Positions 22,007 through 25,496 of a DNA stretch of 25,496 bases are shown here, piece after piece. A program made the translations under genes and the position numbers. This DNA comes from Dehalococcoidales bacterium. Its GTDB lineage: Bacteria; Chloroflexota; Dehalococcoidia; Dehalococcoidales; UBA3254. Positions within the stretch are counted from its first letter, which is position 1, and each line of letters opens with the position of its first letter. Below the pieces are notes generated by a model that saw only the letters and a program-made list of their open reading frames with translations, searched no databases and was not told where the DNA came from. The DNA is taken from the NCBI GenBank assembly GCA_016926695.1, contig JAFGOB010000172.1, positions 1 to 25,496 on the forward strand, given 5' to 3'.

Positions 22007-22406
22007 GGGTACTGAATACATATTTTACGATTATATCGACGATAATGGCTCTAATGTTATTAATGCCTGGCTTAATGGAGGGGGACGCCAGACAAAATCA
22101 TTTTTTAACCACACAATAAATTACCTGGAAGCCTCTCCGCCACCACGTACACAAGATTCAGTCTGGGGTCATCCTTATACAAAGACATTGAAAGGCCAGT
22201 GGGGAGGCTTTTTTGAGTTGCGGAAGACCGGGAGAATCCAATACCGCCTGATCGGAAAAATAGAAGAGTGTGAAGTGTTTTTAGTAGCAACAGGGTACCC
22301 TAAAGGAAGTTGGAAAACGGATATCACCCCTCAAACAGCTAAAGAGAGAATCATACAAATGAAGGATAACCCCGCAAAATACAGGAGAGAACATGACCAC
22401 AGTTGA
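22005..22406 (+). CDS. higB: HigB/Gp49-like RelE-superfamily toxin
   Basis: A 133-residue protein of the phage-derived Gp49-like (HigB) branch of the RelE/ParE toxins. Typical features run in order: an N-terminal YDYIDDNGSNVINAWL strand-helix, the LKGQWGGFFELRKTG core strand, IQYRLIG, then ECEVFLVATGYPKGSW and the C-terminal helix with the family's TPQTAKERI pattern. HigB toxins cut mRNA on the ribosome. ATG 22005 is the natural start by homology length, yet it has no ribosome-binding site and lies within a promoter-like -10. It overlaps the downstream XRE gene by 14 bases, giving the toxin-first order usual for higBA. Confidence 0.85.
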   Translation: MGTEYIFYDYIDDNGSNVINAWLNGGGRQTKSFFNHTINYLEASPPPRTQDSVWGHPYTKTLKGQWGGFFELRKTGRIQYRLIGKIEECEVFLVATGYPKGSWKTDITPQTAKERIIQMKDNPAKYRREHDHS

Positions 22407-22908
22407 TAAGCGTAAACAAATCCGGGAAAGTCTTAAAGATACTGATTATCGTCACCAGTTCGTTGAGGAAGAAATAAACGTCGGGATTGCCTTCCAGATA
22501 CGTTCATTGAGAAACCGGCAGAATATGACACAAGAGGAGCTTTCCAAAAAACTGGATAAAAGACAGCCTTTGGTTTCATCATGGGAAAATCCTAATTATG
22601 GAAAATATACACTTGCGACCCTTAAGGAGTTGGCAAAAGCATTTGATGTTGGATTGCTGGTCAAATTTGTACCATTCAGTACCCTTATTGATTGGTCCGT
22701 TAATCTCAAACCTGAATCTATCGCCCCTCCTAGTTTTAATGAAGAGCAATCCAGTTATTTTTGGCAGGAAATTATAGAAGATATTAGTAATAATAGTATT
22801 GATGCCAATCAAATCGAAAATACAGCATCAAGCCTGGATGCAAATTTTGCCAATATTCAAGCTCTTACTATAAAACGAACACCTTCGGAGGTAAAAGTCC
22901 ATGCGTAA
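22393..22908 (+). CDS. higA: HigA-type XRE antitoxin
   Basis: A 171-residue protein with an XRE helix-turn-helix at about residues 30-85 (VGIAFQIRSLRNRQNMTQEEL, then the recognition helix near RQPLVSSWENP). N- and C-terminal extensions make it longer than minimal HigA (about 90-100 residues). The C-terminal part is acidic and may wrap the toxin. GGAGAG precedes the start, which lies inside higB. Its own stop overlaps the next gene by 8 bases. It is the probable antitoxin and autorepressor of the operon. Confidence 0.85.
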   Translation: MTTVDKRKQIRESLKDTDYRHQFVEEEINVGIAFQIRSLRNRQNMTQEELSKKLDKRQPLVSSWENPNYGKYTLATLKELAKAFDVGLLVKFVPFSTLIDWSVNLKPESIAPPSFNEEQSSYFWQEIIEDISNNSIDANQIENTASSLDANFANIQALTIKRTPSEVKVHA

Positions 22909-23326
22909 GGATTTACGACAACGTATTGCCGAAGAATTTAATTATGCGGTAACTAAAATGCAAGAGGTTCAACCGCTAACAAAAAGGCTATTTTATTTCA
23001 GCGTTTTTTTTGGCGAGTCGCAGAGAATGCTGAATTTACAATGGGACCGTGAACTTGTCCTTTTATACACAGTTACACAACATGTCTATACACAAATAAA
23101 CGGAGGGTTACAAAATCCTGCGATAGGGAACCTGCCTATCAATTGGAGCTCTGTTTTCGATAAATTGACACAAGCTTCTTCGGAACTTGCCGCTTGCTAT
23201 GCTAAGCCGGATAATGCTTCCTGTAGGGCAGAAATTTGTCAGATATTAGAGCGCTTGGCTGAAATAGCCTATGCGGTTTCAGGAAATGGCAGTTATTTGT
23301 ACGAAAAGGGTTGTATCAAATTTTAA
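22901..23326 (+). CDS. Unknown third gene of the higBA operon
   Basis: A 141-residue protein I do not recognise. It is mostly helical, with a basic start (MRKDLRQRIAEEFNYAV) and conserved-looking aromatic segments (LTKRLFYFSVFFGESQRMLNLQWDRELVLLYTVTQHVY). There is no signal peptide. ATG 22901 overlaps the higA stop (TAA 22906-22908) and GGAGG lies 9 nt upstream at 22887-22891, so translation is tightly coupled to the antitoxin. Overlap of this kind suggests a functional third component, for example a chaperone or accessory antitoxin, but nothing in the sequence proves it. The end abuts a decayed mazE, so the gene could be part of an inserted cassette. Confidence 0.65.
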   Translation: MRKDLRQRIAEEFNYAVTKMQEVQPLTKRLFYFSVFFGESQRMLNLQWDRELVLLYTVTQHVYTQINGGLQNPAIGNLPINWSSVFDKLTQASSELAACYAKPDNASCRAEICQILERLAEIAYAVSGNGSYLYEKGCIKF

Positions 23327-23357
23327 CCGGTTAAGGCAGGTAGGACAGATTAGATCA

Positions 23358-23483
23358 CAGTTTATTGTTAGTCCCGTATCCCAACCTAAACCTGAACTCG
23401 AACAACTCATGGCAAAGATCAACAAAGACAATTTACCCGGTGAAGTTGATACCGGGCCCGCCGTAGGGAACGAAACGTGGTAG
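23358..23483 (+). pseudogene. mazE: mazE antitoxin remnant (C-terminal half only)
   Basis: The last 41 codons of this frame read as the C-terminal toxin-binding tail of a MazE/AbrB-type antitoxin: a FIVSPV strand end, PELEQLMAKINKDNL, then GEVDTGPAVGNETW and stop. That acidic GEVD-GP-VG-E-W ending is the family hallmark. The N-terminal AbrB DNA-binding half (RKWGNSLAVRIP-type) is missing: upstream is the 3' end of the unknown higBA-linked gene. It is therefore a truncated, probably non-functional fragment. An ATG at 23271 keeps the frame open, but those leading codons overlap the previous gene and do not resemble MazE. Confidence 0.72.
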
Positions 23484-23569
23484 TTAGCCGGGGCGATTTT
23501 ATCCGACCGGGCGAAAAGCCTGGACTGGCGTGTTCGGAATGCGTAGCTGATATGCAAGCTGCGGGATGA
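23477..23569 (+). pseudogene. mazF: mazF remnant, truncated after the first codons
   Basis: GTG 23477 overlaps the mazE stop, in the usual mazEF arrangement, and opens with VVSRGDFI, the N-terminal strand of MazF. After that the frame diverges (RPGEKPGL...) and stops at 23567-23569. The RNase core is absent. The mazE fragment directly upstream supports the identification. Confidence 0.6.
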
Positions 23570-23758
23570 AGTGCTCTCAGAGGTAATTCAAAAACCGGGC
23601 GCACCGTTGTCGAGATAGCGGGTTGACCAATCATCCGGCGGTCGGGCGGCCTCTGTTCTCGTTTGAGACGAAACATTGGCATATACACAGAAATATGCTT
23701 ACACTGCAATAATCCGACTATTTGGAAAAAACAGAGGTGTAGAAGTGGAAATACAAAA

Positions 23759-23832
<74 letters not shown>

Positions 23833-23849
23833 ACGTGGATTACGCTCAT

Positions 23850-23878
23850 ATTCTACGACAAAACGCATGGGAAAACAA
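23850..23878 (-). promoter_or_regulatory. Possible promoter of tRNA-Arg
   Basis: Minus strand: -10 TAGAAT (complement of 23850-23855), 17-bp spacer, weak -35 TTGTTT (complement of 23873-23878). The -10 lies 17 nt upstream of the mature tRNA 5' end. Confidence 0.4.
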
Positions 23879-24281
23879 GTTGTATACCAACTACTTTTGA
23901 AATCTCTGGTAAATACTACAAGTCTTGAATCTCTGGTCAAAGGATACATCCTCAATATGTAAGACTGAAGGAAACCCCCCCAGGACAATATCAGATTACC
24001 AGATGATATTGAATAACTTCATCTTGTATTGCCATCAAAATAGCTTCCCTCAAGTTTAAAAGCTTACCGCTGTCCATATCCGGCAGTTAAGAGATGGTCG
24101 CACGTAATAAATTAGAACAGATAAATAATCCGAAGTGCTTGGAGCCACGGTTCCGGTCCTGGAGAGCCAGGCTTCCGGCGTTTTAAGGGCTACCATTCCG
24201 GATACTTGCCGGTCTTTTCAAACGGGCTGTTTTCTGAAGACGTATGTTAACGTTTTACGGATAATTGACGAATCTTCCTGG
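23879..24281. other. Non-coding stretch upstream of the RAYT element
   Basis: No gene with coding character is seen. A small CCTGG-AGAG-CCAGG hairpin lies at 24158-24171, flanked by CCGG tetramers, within a region of repeated TTCCGG words (24151-24200). Confidence 0.5.
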
Positions 24282-24282
24282 T

Positions 24283-24324
24283 GTAGGGGCGGGTTAATTC
24301 AACTTATCCCGAAACCCGCCCGCC
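24283..24324. repeat. REP-type palindrome upstream of the RAYT gene
   Basis: GGGCGGGTT (24287-24295), 17-nt spacer, AACCCGCCC (24313-24321): a perfect 9-bp inverted repeat preceded by GTAG. GTAGGGGCGGGTT...AACCCGCCC is the look of dispersed REP-like palindromes. It lies about 50 bp upstream of a REP-associated tyrosine transposase, which is the family expected to move such elements. Confidence 0.7.
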
Positions 24325-24369
24325 TCAAGCTATTGAATTTGAGTCGTGACCTTATCTATACTTCCTTCT

Positions 24370-24918
24370 ATGAATGATAAATCACTCGAAGATATTTATC
24401 CTCGTCGCAAATCTCTTCGATTGTCTGGCTATGATTACAGCCGGCAAGGAGTCTATTTCGTCACGCTTTGTACTCAGGACAAGCTTTGCCTCTTCGGACA
24501 AATCGTCGATTGCACCATGAGACTAAACCAATATGGGAAAATTGCAGAGTCAGTTTGGCAAGAAATGCCGCTGCATTATCCTGCTATCAATAACAACATA
24601 TTCATCGTTATGCCCAATCATGTCCATGGCATAATCAACATCCTGGAGTTCGGGCTGGCCGGTTCGAAACCGGCCGGTTCGAAACCGGCCACTACCAGAC
24701 CGTTTTCTCTGTCCGAAATAGTGCGTGCCTTTAAAACCTGTTCTTCACGCAGAATCAATCAACTCAGGTATACACCGGGGATACATATCTGGCAACGAGG
24801 GTATTACGAACACATTATCCAGAGCGAAAAGGAATATCATCAAATCGGAGAATATATATTGTTTAATCCGGCCAAATGGGAATCAGACCGCGAAAATCCC
24901 AGGGCGAATCCAAAGTAA
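24370..24918 (+). CDS. REP-associated tyrosine transposase (RAYT, Y1/IS200-like)
   Basis: A 182-residue Y1 transposase of the RAYT type. Landmarks are YPRRKSLRLSGYDYSRQGVYFVTLCTQ (given in parts: residues 10-18, 19-24, 27-36), the HUH metal-binding motif MPNHVHGII (His84, His86), and the catalytic helix WQRGYYEHIIQSEKEY (142-157, nucleophile Tyr145 or Tyr146). It ends with the YILFNPAKW segment of the family. A near-upstream in-frame GTG (24346) exists, but homologues begin at the MNDKSLEDIYPRR position, hence ATG 24370; neither has a ribosome-binding site, usual for tightly limited transposases. Residues 97-108 are an inserted GSKPA-type repeat. Likely single-copy and chromosomally resident, acting on REP palindromes. 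Confidence 0.9.
   Translation: MNDKSLEDIYPRRKSLRLSGYDYSRQGVYFVTLCTQDKLCLFGQIVDCTMRLNQYGKIAESVWQEMPLHYPAINNNIFIVMPNHVHGIINILEFGLAGSKPAGSKPATTRPFSLSEIVRAFKTCSSRRINQLRYTPGIHIWQRGYYEHIIQSEKEYHQIGEYILFNPAKWESDRENPRANPK
24657..24690. repeat. In-frame palindromic tandem repeat within the RAYT gene
   Basis: Two full 15-bp units (GGCCGGTTCGAAACC at 24657-24671 and 24672-24686) plus GGCC. Each unit is self-complementary around TTCGAA and encodes five residues (Gly-Ser-Lys-Pro-Ala register), so the frame is kept. It lies between the HUH motif and the next helix. Confidence 0.9.
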
Positions 24919-25496
24919 TATCTTTCCACCAGAACAGCATCGGCAAATGGAAACCAAAAAGACCAAAATCTCCTTTCCAGTTTAAATGGCTCTCATACCC
25001 GGAAGGGTAGCTCATGCAGTTCCGGAACGGCTCTATTCCTACTGGAACTACGGTTCTCTCAGAGCGGTGTAGACAGAACATGCTTTTCAGCTCAGTTTCT
25101 GAAGCCAAATTGTCAGTAAATACAGCAAAATACTGGCAATATCCGTGGGATAAACTACCCTTTAAAGCGGGGTTTTCACTGTTTTCTATGGTTTTTAGGT
25201 AATAAATAGGGATTATTTGAAGCCTCCCGCAAAAACAGCACTGTTTAAAACTGCACGATAATCTATATTCATTGGATAATACTGCCAAAAACGGCGCACG
25301 GTTTTCGACTCATGGAATGCTGCTAAGAGTGGTCGTGGGTAGAGATAGGACGAACCATGTGTTGGACATTAGTGTTACCATCGTTCTTTTATGTCTTTCC
25401 TAAGATCGGAGGTGTTTCGGCCTATTGTTATTAACCGGATATAGCTTTAGTTGTGTGACCATCTAGATTCAAGATAGGCGGTTTGTTTGGATTATG
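24919..25496. other. Right-end region without a supported gene
   Basis: No credible gene in these 578 bases. Small palindromes follow the transposase: TACCC-GGAA-GGGTA (24996-25009) and GTTCCGGAAC (25019-25028). A minus-strand frame covering 24863-25288 is open, but its composition and overlap with the transposase end argue against coding. The last ~180 bases are G/T-rich on the plus strand and match nothing I recognise. Confidence 0.5.

Noticed and set aside
24863..25288. Open minus-strand frame of 141 codons at the right end
   Set aside because: It overlaps the end of the transposase, has an erratic composition rich in Cys, Phe and Trp, no ribosome-binding site, and no recognisable family.
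25300..25496. GGACGAACC and other words reminiscent of the 3' part of 23S rRNA
   Set aside because: Only a 9-base word matches; surrounding conserved rRNA segments are absent.

Overview
The window reads as a stretch of chromosome from an uncultured-type anaerobic bacterium. About 20 protein genes of moderate GC (roughly 4.4-21.5 kb) are flanked at both ends by visibly AT-richer accessory DNA carrying toxin-antitoxin modules, each next to a tRNA gene. The content (DUF169, DUF5661, DUF2723, a B12-dependent glutamate-mutase-like protein, a flavodoxin, an Eis-like acetyltransferase and a RAYT transposase) would fit Chloroflexota, for example the Dehalococcoidia. That placement is inference from gene content; the window has no rRNA or other marker to test it.

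Left accessory end (1-2.1 kb): an XRE-ImmA/IrrE regulator with its own consensus promoter and operator-like repeats, overlapping a PemK/MazF toxin, then tRNA-Asn(GTT) on the minus strand. Core block, plus strand (2.4-14.2 kb): YyaL/DUF255 thioredoxin-fold protein, DUF5661, DUF169, SDR oxidoreductase, flavodoxin (closed by a strong terminator), Eis-like acetyltransferase plus methyltransferase, a CHASE4-type sensor histidine kinase with no response regulator beside it, and a DUF2723 membrane glycosyltransferase.

Central highlight (14.3-17.3 kb, minus strand): an 889-residue protein with an N-terminal DUF4157 (eCIS-core) domain and HELTH motif, a middle region resembling a circularly permuted papain-like fold (His445...Cys535), and SH3-like C-terminal segments. 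A 119-residue protein of unknown family follows 15 bp downstream. Two perfect inverted repeats sit upstream. I read this as a candidate extracellular contractile injection system (eCIS) cargo or toxin with a possible partner or immunity protein; no eCIS structural genes are in the window. Divergently transcribed is a methylaspartate (glutamate) mutase E-subunit homologue that keeps the three substrate-binding arginines but appears to have lost the glutamate that contacts the substrate amino group. It also has no B12-binding S subunit beside it, so its substrate may not be glutamate. An M20 peptidase and a 3-hydroxyisobutyrate-dehydrogenase-type reductase follow on the minus strand.

Right accessory end (21.6-25.5 kb): a HigB-HigA pair with a third overlapping gene of unknown function, directly abutting the decayed 3' half of mazE and the first codons of mazF. 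Next come tRNA-Arg(TCT) and a REP-type palindrome upstream of a RAYT (REP-associated Y1) transposase, which itself carries an in-frame palindromic tandem repeat. The last 578 bases hold no gene I can support.
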